Positions 24,659 to 35,261 of a stretch of 64,000 nucleotides of DNA are shown here, piece by piece (position 1 is the first letter of the stretch; every line of letters starts with the position of its first letter). The notes beneath the pieces are model-generated. The model saw nothing but the letters and a program-made list of their open reading frames with translations. It was not told the DNA's origin and ran no database searches. Origin of the DNA: Hydnum rufescens UP504 (Eukaryota > Basidiomycota > Agaricomycetes > Cantharellales > Hydnaceae); assembly GCA_014904985.1 (NCBI GenBank), contig MU129068.1:74458-138457 (forward strand), written 5' to 3'. Position numbers and translations under genes: made by a program.

Positions 24659-25051
24659 CGGATGGGTTCAAATCCTGGTGCTGAGGGGAAGGAGGAAACC
24701 AAGATATTTTTTCAATCATATATACGATTTCCCTATCACTATCCATGTCAGCGTTACGCGAGTGAATAATGGTAGTTCAGACCAAGACATTGTGCAAGTC
24801 TCCAATGAACAGGTATATGGCATGCCGGCTGAGGAACTTCTTGCCGAGGGACTTATTCGGTTCCTGGCCTTTAATGATCAGTTCTGCCCACGTAAGGGTT
24901 CACCCACAGTGGAACTCGCCCAGATGATCCAAGATAACGCCCTTCTGCAGGACAAATTCAGACGGGGGACCGTGGACGAGAGGATGGTTCGGACGGCTGC
25001 TGATGTTGGCAGCGAATGAGGCCGGGACCGAGAGGATTCTTATCCCCTGAT
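24659..25051. other. P450 upstream region, unassigned
   Basis: A plus-strand frame of 149 codons (24570-25019) crosses the P450 5' end. Its C-terminal part (GMPAEELLAEGLIRFLAF) looks protein-like. It has no recognised domain and partly lies antisense to the P450, so I do not call a gene. Confidence 0.25.
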
Positions 25052-25200
25052 TAGTGCTGCCACGACTCGGGCTTCGAGTCGACTTAAGTCCGAGTCAAGC
25101 CGTTTGCAAGTGAGTCGATTGATTACAAATCACTGACTTCGGCCCGACTTAGCTTCGCTCGAAGTCAGTCATCAGTCAAAGCTAGTGAAGTTCATCTGCA
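25052..25200 (-). repeat. orphan hAT-type end
   Basis: It starts TAGTGCTGCCACGACTCGGG and continues as an array of CGAGTC/AAGTC/GACTT words, the mirror image of the ends at 4583-4725 and 10360-10494. No matching opposite end was found before the next gene fragment, so the element is truncated. Confidence 0.55.
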
Positions 25201-25654
25201 TGACCTCTGAAAGTCGATCTGCCAATCCATGGCAGGTCTCTGCTCGTGCGGATGTGTGAAAATTGCTGCACGCAATTTGGCGCGTGAGAACCCAACACCC
25301 GGCCCGACTGTGCGGGGGGAGGGCACGGGATGTACACGACTAGCACCAACAAAAACCATACCATCAACAAGGAGGGAGGGGAAAAGACAAGAAAGCAGGG
25401 TTTCCCCCAAGGCCTCTGCTGGCAGACACAGCAAGTCTGTCGAGATGCGACGTGAAAGCAAAGTTTCGGCGGTCTCCGCTTCTTCCTGGAGGACGCAGTT
25501 GATGGGTCGGATTCCCACGTCAATTTCGGTACTTCCCGCGTATTTTGACGTGGCCGAATTGTCAGGTCCTTTTATTATGCTCTTGACACTGCCCTTTGAT
25601 ACGTCGCTGTCGCCAAATAAGTAAAAACAAATTGTTAATTAATGTCCTGGCTGT

Positions 25655-25870
25655 GCACGGTGGGCTGGGGTTCGGGGTGCCCCCCATAAGCCCCGCGCAG
25701 CAGCCGGGGTCTGCGGGGTGTCCCCGCAATGCCTGGCTTTGTCTACCAAATAAGGAAATAAAATTTATCTGAGTGCACTCAGTCCTATTCAGCAGAAAGA
25801 GATGTGGGGTGTCCCTACAATAATTCCTAGCAAGCCCCACTTAGCAGAATGGGGTCTGTGGGATGTTCCC
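25655..25870. repeat. GC-rich hairpin repeat, second locus
   Basis: It shares GCCCCGCGCAGC, GGGGTCTGCGGGGTGTCCCC and diverged copies of these words with 18833-18946. A decayed unit follows near 25800-25870. The remaining bases of 25200-25980 hold no supported gene. Confidence 0.55.
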
Positions 25871-25983
25871 GCCCTACCAAGCTGCTACGGAGTTTCCGTA
25901 GTACTTTGTCTGGCGTTGAGTCGGACTCGTTGGACCGTGAGAATCCGACCCATCGACTGTAGTCCGTGTATGTAGCCCTTCCT

Positions 25984-26876
25984 TCTCCCTTGGTTCGCCA
26001 TATCCTTCACCCTATTGGACGCCGGACATCTGGAATAACAACCGGATATTTGACCCCCCCCAGAGCAATCAATTCAAGCGCACGGCCTCTTGTGTGATAA
26101 AAGAACCTCGGTGCAGGATATGATTGCGGAGGTACAAACCAGTGAGGTATGTACATGAAATACCTACGTATATATAGTAAAAGGAGGCGGCCTAGAGTGG
26201 GCCGGACGTGCGGAGAGGGGTAGAGGCACGAGAGGGCGAGCGGCACGTGACAACGTACGCCGTAGTCGATAACCGCCCATTTCAACAGCCTCTATGTTCG
26301 GAGATCTCATATTCGACAGTGCACGAGGTGTACAACTGGATGACATTGCCAATGCCAGGGCTCCGGTCTGGAACTACCTATTCATGCAACCCCCCACAGA
26401 TTGTCAGACGTTTATGGGGACATATCATTCGTCGGAAGTTAAATATGGTGAGTGCTCCGTATACCACGTTTGTCTTGCAGTTTCCCGTGTTCCCATGTTG
26501 CGTTGCTGATTTATGCATGAATCCTCCCCCTTGAAGTTTTTGCTAAGCTGGCGGATCAGCAAGACGCCCATGGCGAGATCTCTTGGATGATGTCTCGTGC
26601 ATGGATTCATTTCGCCCCCGACCTTGATCCCAATGGACCCGGAACTGAGTCGCCCCTTCCATACATTATGGTACCCAGAATGATATACCAAATACCCACC
26701 CTCGTATTCCTATCCGGGTCCAGTTTACTCGCGGCCTAGGTTCTCCTTGGGATGGGAACAGAGAAACTCTTTAGATCCTGTATAGAAACAGTACGGTTGT
26801 CAGGAATGACTACCGGGAAGAAGGGTTGGCCTATATGGGACCCGATGGTGCCTGGTTGGCCGTCAGCGGGCGCTGA
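25984..26876 (+). pseudogene. esterase fragment (copy 4), split by a solo LTR
   Basis: Only the 3' third of the esterase is present. It runs from the SPYPSP..WTPDIW segment through the GDLIFDSARGVQLDDIANA block, WNYLFMQPP and TYHSSEVKYG, to the tail near DY..EEGLAYMG. The same exon order and intron sites as copies 1-3 are visible, including the GTGAGT-type donor after KYG. The coding DNA is interrupted after ..CGCACGGCCTCT by a ~198-bp insertion (26090-26287) flanked by GCCTC. The 5' exons, including the nucleophile, are absent, so it cannot encode an enzyme. Confidence 0.85.
26090..26287. mobile_element. solo LTR-like element A, 5-bp target duplication
   Basis: The 198-bp insertion lies in esterase fragment 4, bounded by direct repeats GCCTC at 26085-26089 and 26288-26292. 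It ends ..TTTCAACA and shares GATAAA.GAACCTCG, CGGAGGTACAAACCAGT, CCTAGAGTGGGCCGGA, GGCACGTGA and CGCCGTAG.CGATAACC with element B at 41567-41752. The 5-bp duplication and the CA-3' end fit a solo LTR of a small LTR retrotransposon. The 5' end has drifted from the expected TGTTGG. Confidence 0.75.
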
Positions 26877-26904
26877 GCACGAGCCTTGATCTGGGCACTA
26901 CATT

Positions 26905-27795
26905 TTAGATGTCAGATAATGTAAACAGAGTAGCTACATGAACCCTTCCATCCGTGATGTTCACCTTCACCCTCGAGATTCCACCATGCGAAGATTCCCG
27001 TAACAATACAGAAGAGGGAACCCGCAAAACAATAAAAAGCTGAACGGTGAACTGACTATGGATACGATGTCTGTGGACCGGGAAGATACGAGAGGTCATA
27101 TGGGGGTCCATGTTCAGGGGTGGGCTGGATGTCGGTACGATTTCGTAATCACGAGGAGGTACATGAGGATCGCATCGTTCTCGAGGCTGCCAATGTAGCC
27201 AGGCTTCGATAAACGTGGAAAGAGGTCCCATCCGATTGCGCTGAGGAGATCGAGGCGAATGCTGAGCTTGGGGATTGTTAATACTGGAGAGGAGTGTGAA
27301 TGAGATGATGAAGTCGGCTGCGAAAGAAAACAAGATGGAACCCAATGCATTCGCGGAATGTTTATCCTCTGGGAATTTCGGCTCAGGGTCACCGGAACAC
27401 TAGAAGTTGCCACTGAGAAGAATAGAAACATGAAAAGTCTTGCAGAAACCACGACGATAAGCATCAGCCTGCTCATGCATTGTTATTCGCAAGTAGCTGC
27501 TACGGAAGCAAATTCAAAAACAAGGGTCTTAGAAGCAGGTATACGTAGTGAAAGCAGGCAGAGAAAGCTCGAAAGTACTTAATAGATATGCTATTGCAGC
27601 TAGTGAGATGAATCCAAACCATAAACTGGCTGCAGGAAGTGCTTGGTCCAGTCCTCGCGTGCTATACCAGGCCCCGTTTCGAGCGGCATGATCAAGTTCC
27701 AGCCCCTCAAGATGAGAATTCCCTGAATCCATCAAGTGTGAAATCAGATCTATAACATGGTAAACACACATGGACATGTCCATTTGGTCTTGCAA
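26905..27795 (-). CDS. possible multi-exon membrane protein, unidentified
   Basis: Minus-strand frames contain several hydrophobic stretches: ASLWFGFISLAAIAYLLS near 27600, a possible MLIVVVSARLFMFLFFSVA near 27450, and ALGSILFSFAADFIISFTLL near 27330. A polar tail follows (RDYEIVPTSSPPLNMDP). The pieces lie in different frames separated by GT..AG candidates, as expected of a gene with short introns and a small multi-spanning membrane protein. I could not assemble one convincing reading frame or name the family, so existence and boundaries are tentative. Confidence 0.35.
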
Positions 27796-27934
27796 CCAGC
27801 TACATCAGATCAGAATCCCAAGTCAGGATGCTGAAAACATGTGATCTGGAGGTGAGTATACTTCCAAGTCACCCACCCAATTCATTTTCCGTTACTGTAA
27901 CTTGTAAACTTGTGAAGCTCTCGTTAAACGGATC

Positions 27935-28712
27935 ATGTCCGACACCCAGCAAGTAGCCACTCCCGATGCAGAAAACAGTGCCAAGCCTTCCATAGGCGAT
28001 GTTCTCGCGAGTATCATGGCCCTTGGGGGAGATGACTCAGAAGATGAAGATGAGGACGACGATGACGAGTACGGCAGTGAGGTGACGCAGCCCTTCTTCA
28101 CTCTCCAGATGAAACCTAAAACCCCCACCCCCACCTCTGCCTCCTCTCTCCTTCCACTGGTAAACCCCTCCTGCCCCGCCGTTGGTCGACTTGACAGCTC
28201 GACGGTGATAAAAGTGGGAGTGATGAAGACGAAGGGTACGAGGAAGTGAGTGGAAGATCCAGCCCCTGCACCGCCCACAGTCCCCTGTGCTCGCGTACCT
28301 ACTTCTTGACAATCCGTCCACTGACTTGTTTTTATTGTTTGTGCGGGGCGGTGTGCTTTTAGGGCCCTGGTCTGGGTGCACTACTTCAAGAGGTCAGAGT
28401 CCGCACCGCTAATTTTCTTCTTCAAATCAATCAGTTTTTTTTTTTGGAAACGTCTGTTGATGAACTTTGGGTTTGCGAAACCAGGACCAGTTAGATGACG
28501 ATGAAGATGATGAAGACGAGTACAAGCCTACGGAAAAGAACCTCAAACCGCCCTCAGCTCATGCGCATGAAAATTTAACCCCTTCTGGCCAGAAAGGCGT
28601 TGTAGAAAGCAATTCGGACAAGGTGGTAGAAAGTAACTCGGACCAGGAGGACGGAGAAGGTGATGAAGAAGGATCCCGTCCCACCAAACGCAGAAAGATA
28701 TCGTCCGAGTGA
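27935..28712 (+). CDS. small acidic protein with C-terminal basic cluster
   Basis: Four exons splice cleanly: 27935-28081, 28198-28245, 28363-28392 and 28485-28712, giving about 150 residues. All junctions are phase 0 with GT-AG sites; the second donor is a perfect GTGAGT. The product starts MSDTQQVATPDAENSAKPS, has long Asp/Glu runs (residues ~35-50, 55-65 and 76-86), and ends with a basic, nuclear-localisation-like PTKRRKISSE. Acidic proteins with such a tail are often nuclear histone- or RNA-binding factors, but no named motif is seen. The clean splicing and intact frame make a real gene likely; function is unknown. Confidence 0.6.
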
Positions 28713-29007
28713 TTGTATGTATTGTGTTTCCTGTTGTTGATATGTATACGGTCGGCTGTGCTGTTTGTTACCTGAATTATTATCTCTCATAGAGAGGGAG
28801 ATATATGTACACAAGAGAACGTGGTCCGTCCGATTTTCTCCTAACAAATAACATCACTATCCGCAACATCGTTCGTTCGCAACTCCCGTTCGATCCCTAT
28901 TCAAACCGTGACTGGAACGAACGGACACGATCGCCTAGCCCATCGAGCCATCAATTTCAAAGCCAAAGCTGCCTCAGGCGAAGTATAAGGCCCCTTCTCT
29001 CGTACTG

Positions 29008-30436
29008 AGAGCGCCTTGGAGGCCTCGGCCTTCGCGAGAGATATGGCCACTGGATATAAATCGGGACGAGACGGAAGTGCTGAAGAAGCGATTGCGCAGA
29101 CTATTCCGGGGTGATATCATTAGATGGGAACCAAAGGGGGAGAATAAACTCCTAAACAGGACGCAAACTCACTGACGGTGAATAAAAATGGACATCGAGT
29201 GAGAAGGCTCGGGATGTTATGAACAGTGGGGTCAAGGGTGTTTGCATCGTTCATCCTGTCGAAGAAGCTGCTCACACGAACACAGGTTCAGTGGGGGGTT
29301 TCCACAGCCTCCAAAACAGAGCCTCGTACATTTCAAACAGTTGGCAGACCTCTTCGGGAGATACAAGGCCCCGGATGATGAGCTCCGGGGGTTCGTAATT
29401 TTCTGGCAATATTTCGAGGGGCTCTGGTTCGTGCTTAACATCCGGCGGCAGACTCGTGAACGAGAAGGACCCTTCAGATCCATTATTGGAATGCGTGGGA
29501 CTGCGCACTGGCCCCCAATGACTTGGGCCATCTTCGCGATTCACCCTGCTGAATAGAGAAATGTCAGTGAAAAGCAGTCTTGATGTAGGCCAGGACGAAC
29601 GTATTATCGTGAAGCCGACGAGTTCCCCTGGGACCGCATTTCCCACAACGGTACAGCCCTGTTGAATGGGACCGCCTTAGCTGTGGAGCGAAAGAGCAGA
29701 AAATGTCAGACATGCTCGGAATCCCAGGACAAGTTCGTGAGAAAAAAAAAAACACGTACAGGTCGACCACACTTCGGGCAGTCCTTGGGAGGGGAGTGTG
29801 TAATTTCGGAAACCGACGTGGAAAGTTCATTGGTGTGGTTGTGCCGTGCGCGTTTCGCGTCAGGATATTGGGACAGTGCGTCTCCAGACCATTGATGTTG
29901 AGGCAGGGCCAGAATGGGAGGAGGAGAGGAACTCGACGCGTATGATAGTGGTGAAAGGATATCCGGAAACGGATCATTGTATCCCTGTAGCAATCCACAT
30001 TCGTCTGAGATTTCTAGTTCAGGGTAGGGCGTGGGCATCGCTTCCAAGGCCTGCAGATTGAAAGGGGATGATGACATGGCCAGGTCGTGGAGAAACCCAA
30101 AAGGTGTCGGGCTAATAGATGGCTCCGAATTCCAGCAGGAAAACGAAGAGGAAGAGGACGCGGGAGATAGTGGAACTAGAGAAAGCTGCTGGGGTGACAC
30201 TACCGAGGAACATCAGGTTTCTTGGCTCACAAGGTTGGAGTCGAGCAGGTCGTACCGTTCATTGGAAGTGGCGGAGATGGATCCCAACAGTCCAGCGGGT
30301 AATCGAACACTTCAGGTGGAATAGCATCGGTTTCGATGTCGTGAGCTCGCTGTGCGGCTTCACGTTGAAGAAGAAGCAAAGGGTGCATTTTTTCCGGCGA
30401 AGGTGTGCGGTAAGGAGTGCTGGATAGATAAACCAT
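29008..30436 (-). pseudogene. fungal-specific transcription factor, truncated
   Basis: The minus-strand gene starts near 30436 (MVYLSSTPYRTPSPEKM) with a Ser/Pro-rich region and ALPQHQWSGDALSQYPDAKR. The start of the fungal transcription-factor homology domain follows: ELIIRGLVSPEEVCQLFE, then after an intron FFDRMNDANTLDPTVH, RCPFLFTV, and RPDLYPVAISLAKAEASKAL near 29030. This order matches Zn2Cys6 regulators of the PriB type. After ASKAL the reading stops resembling the family; the expected VELCQAYIL region and the remaining ~300 residues are absent. No canonical CxxCxxxKxxC cluster was found; two CxxC pairs near 29650-29760 are not in that arrangement. It is therefore probably a truncated gene. 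Confidence 0.7.
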
Positions 30437-31583
30437 GCATGGTGAATACAAGCGTAAAAGAGGTACAAGGTACAATTCAAACCCATTATTCGCGTGTACT
30501 GCATTCGGCGTTTGAATTGTGACTGTCACAGCGTAGGGGTTTCGTTCCCGAATTGTGGCGCAGTTTCATTTCCCACCCACAGGCGCTTATTTGCGTCAGC
30601 GGTGGACACCCCAAGTGAGTAGGGCGTAAGTATTTGAGACTTATTTGGAATGATATCTTTCGCCTCTTTTCATGTCAAGGACCATTCGCATGCCCGGCTT
30701 ATCGTACACTAGTACACAATTCAAGACCAATGTTCAGAAGCGAGACATCTGTGGGGACCCCGGATAAATCTGGTAGGGGCGTTTTCCGAAGGACTCCTAG
30801 AGGTACAATGAGTTCTTCATGTCCCTTTGTTTACCCCTGCACGTTGCAGCTGAAATGTTCGGATAACGAACACGAGGAGAAAAAAAAAGGCGTTTATTGA
30901 CACTATCCCTGATCTGGATCATTCTTCAGACGTGTTCTCGCATTAAGGCACAGCCTGTCAAGTGAAATTGAATGGTAAACGGCTGTCTCCTAGCTGGTAC
31001 TTGTATCGAGGCCACCGGGCCATAGTTCGCGATCAGGGGGCGGTCATGCAACGTTCCGAGGGAGGACCCAGAATCGACCCCGACCCGTACGTAAACTAGA
31101 AGAGGCCATCAAAGCAGCGCCTCCGTCCAATGCTGTGGCTGTGCATAATCCGATGACTATAAGCCTTTTGTTGGATAGAATAAATACGTACATCAATAAT
31201 TGCCTGCACGCATAGCGCATAGCTTCTCCAGGAAAAGCGCTTATGTAGACCTCCTAGAGGATCAATTCCCCGCTTGAGCACCCAATTCCAAATGCGCATA
31301 ACACACTCGAGAGCTTACTCACAGCAGCTTTTCGATCAAATACCTCTATGCACCGTAAACCTTTATGCGTATCTTATTATTAGGTACTTCGTCGACACAT
31401 ACGAGGAGTGAAAGGCGACAAGGGCTACGATAACAAGTCGGAATTCCCCGATCGACACCCCTACGCGAGTGGTAGTACCGAACAATGAACTACAACCGAC
31501 CATACGAAATCTTACAATATTATGCCAAGACCACGAAGGGATGATAGCCATTTTAGGGATACCAAGAAGGAATCGCCTTTCGA
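30437..31583. other. intergenic, nothing recognised
   Basis: Short frames on both strands (for example 30634-30900 plus and 31096-31299 minus) lack recognisable motifs or consistent splice structure. No repeat was identified either. Confidence 0.4.
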
Positions 31584-32336
31584 TCAGGGGACAAGAATTC
31601 TCTCGGTCCAGACCCCATGCCCCGCCAACATCCAACAGGTTCGCCTATTAGGAACCGCGGAAAGCTCGATCCTATCAACGCTCACTGGCTCTAGCACCAT
31701 CAATGCAAAATTATTCAGCGCCGTCCATACATTCTTCTCATCCACGGAGCCCCTCTCCGCCTCTGTCGACTGAGGAAGCGTATCCGGCCACTCCCTCCCG
31801 GATTCGTACCCACCAGGAAGTTCCGACCCGGGTGTCGGGCGACAAAATGACGCCCGCAGCGCTCCTCCCATTTTGTTGTCAAACGTATCGATCCGTTGGA
31901 TCTCCCACCAAGCAGCCGCATCCCCGTTCTCGCGCTCTTTAGGCGCCAGTCTCTGGGCAGGAAATTGAGAGTGGAGTGGGTGCCCACTGATGGGGAGGAT
32001 ATAGACCCGGCCGGTAATACGATATTGCTCATTGGGCTCTTGGATCCACCACACTATCTCCGCATTATGGGATTGACCCCTGTGCGGAATTATCTGTGAG
32101 ACCTTTGGGGAGCGAATATCGGTCGTACTGATGAGAAGAGGAACGTTGCCATTGGGCGAAATGAAAGAACGATGGACGATGTGTCGAACACGAGGAGAAT
32201 TCTCTCCGATCGTTGCCAATGCGTAAGCTGAATCAACGTTTCAGCGCAGTCACGCCAATAGGACAGATCTCTTACTTTTTGATTCGGGGTATGTTTCAAG
32301 CGTCGCGGACAGTGCGGTCATCCATTTGGGGACCAT
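31584..32336 (-). CDS. PNPOx-like FMN-binding flavoprotein (Alr4036 type)
   Basis: Two exons, 32336-32276 and 32227-31584, are joined by a 48-nt intron (GTAAGA..TTCAG), giving 234 residues. The product begins MVPKWMTALSATLETYPESK and has LATIGENSPRVRHIVHRSF, the phosphate-binding STTDIRSPKV, an AEIVWWIQEPNEQYRITG block, SFCRPTPGSELPGGY, and a C-terminal stretch ending ILVP. This is the pyridoxamine 5'-phosphate oxidase-like, Alr4036 family, split-barrel fold that binds FMN. Its substrate is unknown, and true PNPO activity is not implied. The length is near the family norm. It ends 133 bp downstream of the stop of the RRM gene, in tandem. Confidence 0.88.
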
Positions 32337-32468
32337 TGTGCTCTACTACTTTGTATGCACCTCGGCTCGGTGCTTCCCGAGATATCCAATTGCATACAGA
32401 TAACGCCAGCAAGAAACATAAAAAAAAAACAGAATATCTGATACTATATTAACTTCAGGACTAGATCA

Positions 32469-35149
32469 TCATCTCTTTTGTTGTTGCTGAGCGGCCTAAA
32501 GAGAAAAATAATCGTCACAAAGGGTCTGCCCAAGAAAGGCAAAATGTACCAGGAGGGCAAGCAGCTGCTGCATGGCTTGTGGATTTTGGAGTCCTGGTGT
32601 CGCAGCGCCCTGACTTCCTGTCGTGGCGGCGGAGGACGCCGCCGTCTGATATGAAGCAGGCTGCTGCCCTTGTGTTTGCTGTGACGTCTGTTGTGAGCCA
32701 TAATACCCTAAGGGAGGCGTATGTCCCTGTGACGGTTGCGACTGTGCTTGCTGATGTTGCTGCAACAAGGCAAGAACAGCTGGAGGAAGGCCAGCTAGTG
32801 AGGGTGCCGGCTGCTGAGGCGCTGGCGGGCTAGGGGCAACTTGCGGATTATATGCCGAAGCTGGAGGGAGACCTCCCGGTGGGGGGAAATGCGTTTGTCC
32901 TGTGGACCACCCAGGAGGGCCAGGCGGTGGTGGTGGCGGATTAGAGAAGGCAGGGTTGCTCGGAGTTGAGCTAGAGTTGAAGCTTGTTCGTGGCGGACCA
33001 GGAGCTGGTGCTGCAGATTCCTGAGGATTCTTGAGGGCAGCCAGTAACTTGCAATATTTGCATGAGCGAGAGATTGTGAGAGAGAGTAAGAGCGTCCCAT
33101 ACCTGCTGCACCTTCCGAGCTTGTTCCAGTCGATCATCCACCGGCTATTTTTCTCCACTGTCAACTGCAATTGACAGTACCATTGATGGCTGTACTCACT
33201 GGGATGGGTGCAGTTCCACTACCGGATGGGCCTCCGCCACGATATCCTCGTCCACCTCGACTAGAGGCATACCCTCGATCTTCGTCCCATCCATCGCCAC
33301 CGCGTGAATCACGCCCTCCTCTGTAAGAATCGCGATCTCTTCGGTCATAATCATCGTAACTGCCGCCTCGACCGCCTCTCCCTCCACGGCCTCGACCTGG
33401 CCCTCGGGGTGCTCGTTCCCTGTAGCCATCGTCCGAGCTTCGCGAAAATCCCCCACTAAGAATCAAACATATCAACTTCCTTCCTCCTTAGAACCTCCTT
33501 TAAACGCGCACCGGTGAGGAATAGAGGTATCAGGCACAGCCTCGTCAAGGAAATCCCAGGCAAACTCAAGATCCATCACCCCATCTTGAAGACCTTGATG
33601 ACGTAGCGTATCGAAAGCTTGTTCAGTCGCCTGGGGAAAATAAATCCCTCCTCAGCATCAAGTTCCAGGCAATCGAGAACAACAATCTTCACCCTCGTGT
33701 CGTACATCTCGACGAATCGTTGGCTATTTCCACAAAGTGCTTAGTATGTTATTCACACTTACCTTCCCGATTAACTCACTCGGGTCGCCCAGGAACAAAT
33801 CTTATTTGCTTTACATCACCGAATTGTTGAAACTTCCGTCTCACTTCATTTTCATCCATAGGCGAATTAGAGTTGCGCAAGGTCACGAGCAGGGTGCCCT
33901 GCGCCATGATAATCATCAGGAGCCCAAGTCAATATCCAGAGCCCGGCTAACCTGATTCTTATCACGATCACATCGTTGAGCTTGCTCGTCGCCCCTCGGC
34001 AAGCTGTAATGAACATCGATCTAGAGGGGTCTTCAACTCAGGGGTTTACTTCACGACAACAGATAGTTCAAACGTACAGGGCGTCCTGCAACTTCGGTTC
34101 CCTGCAAACGATCCCTTGCAGCTTGAGCAGATCGAAGGTCATACTTGATCATTCACATCAGAATGCGAAGGGCGAAGTCAAAAAATCACCTCTGTGGTCG
34201 ACTTACATACGTGACGAAAACCATTCCTCGTGTGTGAATTAGATCAAAGAATGTTTTTATCTGACCGTGATCCTCAAATTGTCTTCGGATTGCTGCGCTG
34301 TCTGATTCATACTGTATTTTATGACGATTGAGGCCACGAGACAGCACTGGAGTCAGTGAACTGAGGTGCGATACAACGCCCATTTGCATGGCTGGGACCG
34401 CGTTGGCGGACACAACTCGCCTTTATATTTCGAACAAACAGTGTTCGACAAGGCCTTTCCCTGTTGATGCGTTCCTCAATTATCGCGTCGTGGACCTTAT
34501 CGTCTCTTTCGCGGCGCCGTGGGATTGGAGGACGGCGTGAACTGTCTACACAACCAAGCCTCAGAGTAAGTCTTTCGAGATCCAATCATTGGGAAGTTTG
34601 CCAGAGTCCAAGATTTGCAACGGTGTTAAGCCATGCCAAAGCGAGGCAGGCGCTCACGACTTTAAGTAAGACGAGCGCCAAGGTTCTCGAAATGCTTTGA
34701 AGCGCCGGACAATTCTCGGAATTTTACGCCTCCCACTTAAGGAAGCATGGATAGGGATGTTGTAACATGTTCAGCGTACCTTCACTCCAGTCATCATCAT
34801 AGGAAGAGTTTCCACCATGGGGAGCAGATGGTTGGCCAAATCCGCCATTGCCTCTACCGAACGAAGCGGTCTGTCCAGGAGGAGCTGCGTTATAAGAATA
34901 GGGCTGATTTGCCCCGTTGTACTGTGCATTGCTGTCGTAGCCGCTTTGATCATACGGGTCAAAAGGGGGTGGAGCACCAGAGTCAAATCCACCATAACTT
35001 CCGCCACCGCGGCCTCTGCCACGGCCGGCCCCTCTTCCCCCGCCTCTGTAGCCAAAGCCACGCTCGGCGCGGGGAAATCGTGGACCAGGTGAAGAAGAGC
35101 GACGCCGCTCATCATACCCAGTGCCACCGTATGGATGGTGTCGATGCAT
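32469..35149 (-). CDS. Mei2-like RNA-binding protein with two RRMs and RGG repeats
   Basis: The multi-exon gene starts at ATG 35149 (MHRHHPYGGTGYDERRR) and ends AAQQQQKR at 32469. In order: an RGG/Gly-rich region (RGGGRGAGRGRGRGGG); RRM1 with RNP2 CRTLFVRNIK and RNP1-like RGMVFVTY, then YDLRSAQAARDRL; and RRM2 from GTLLVTLRNSNS through QQFGDVKQIRF, RFVEMYD and LQDGVMDLEFAWD. A second RGG stretch (GRGRGGRGGRGG) follows, with a Pro/Gln-rich tail (PPPPPPGPPGWS). The upstream frame is closed by a TAG, so 35149 is the first usable ATG. Architecture is closest to Mei2-like proteins, which bind RNA in meiosis and growth control. The target RNA is unknown. The promoter is shared with Rab5. Confidence 0.85.
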
Positions 35150-35261
35150 GCTGTTTTGGATGAACCGCTGATTTTCTGGTGATTGCACTTTAAATTTTTC
35201 GCTTTGTGATGCGTAGGTACAACGCCACGGCTATTGCCGGATCTGATTCCGCTAGACAACG
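35150..35261. promoter_or_regulatory. 112-bp bidirectional promoter interval
   Basis: Only 112 bp separate the start codons of the Mei2-like gene (minus) and Rab5 (plus), so their promoters and 5' leaders must overlap or be very short. No TATA box stands out. Confidence 0.5.

Noticed and set aside
27892..28381. Minus-strand ORFs of 114-128 codons
   Set aside because: They are antisense to the acidic-protein gene; the serine runs are the complement of its Glu/Asp codons.
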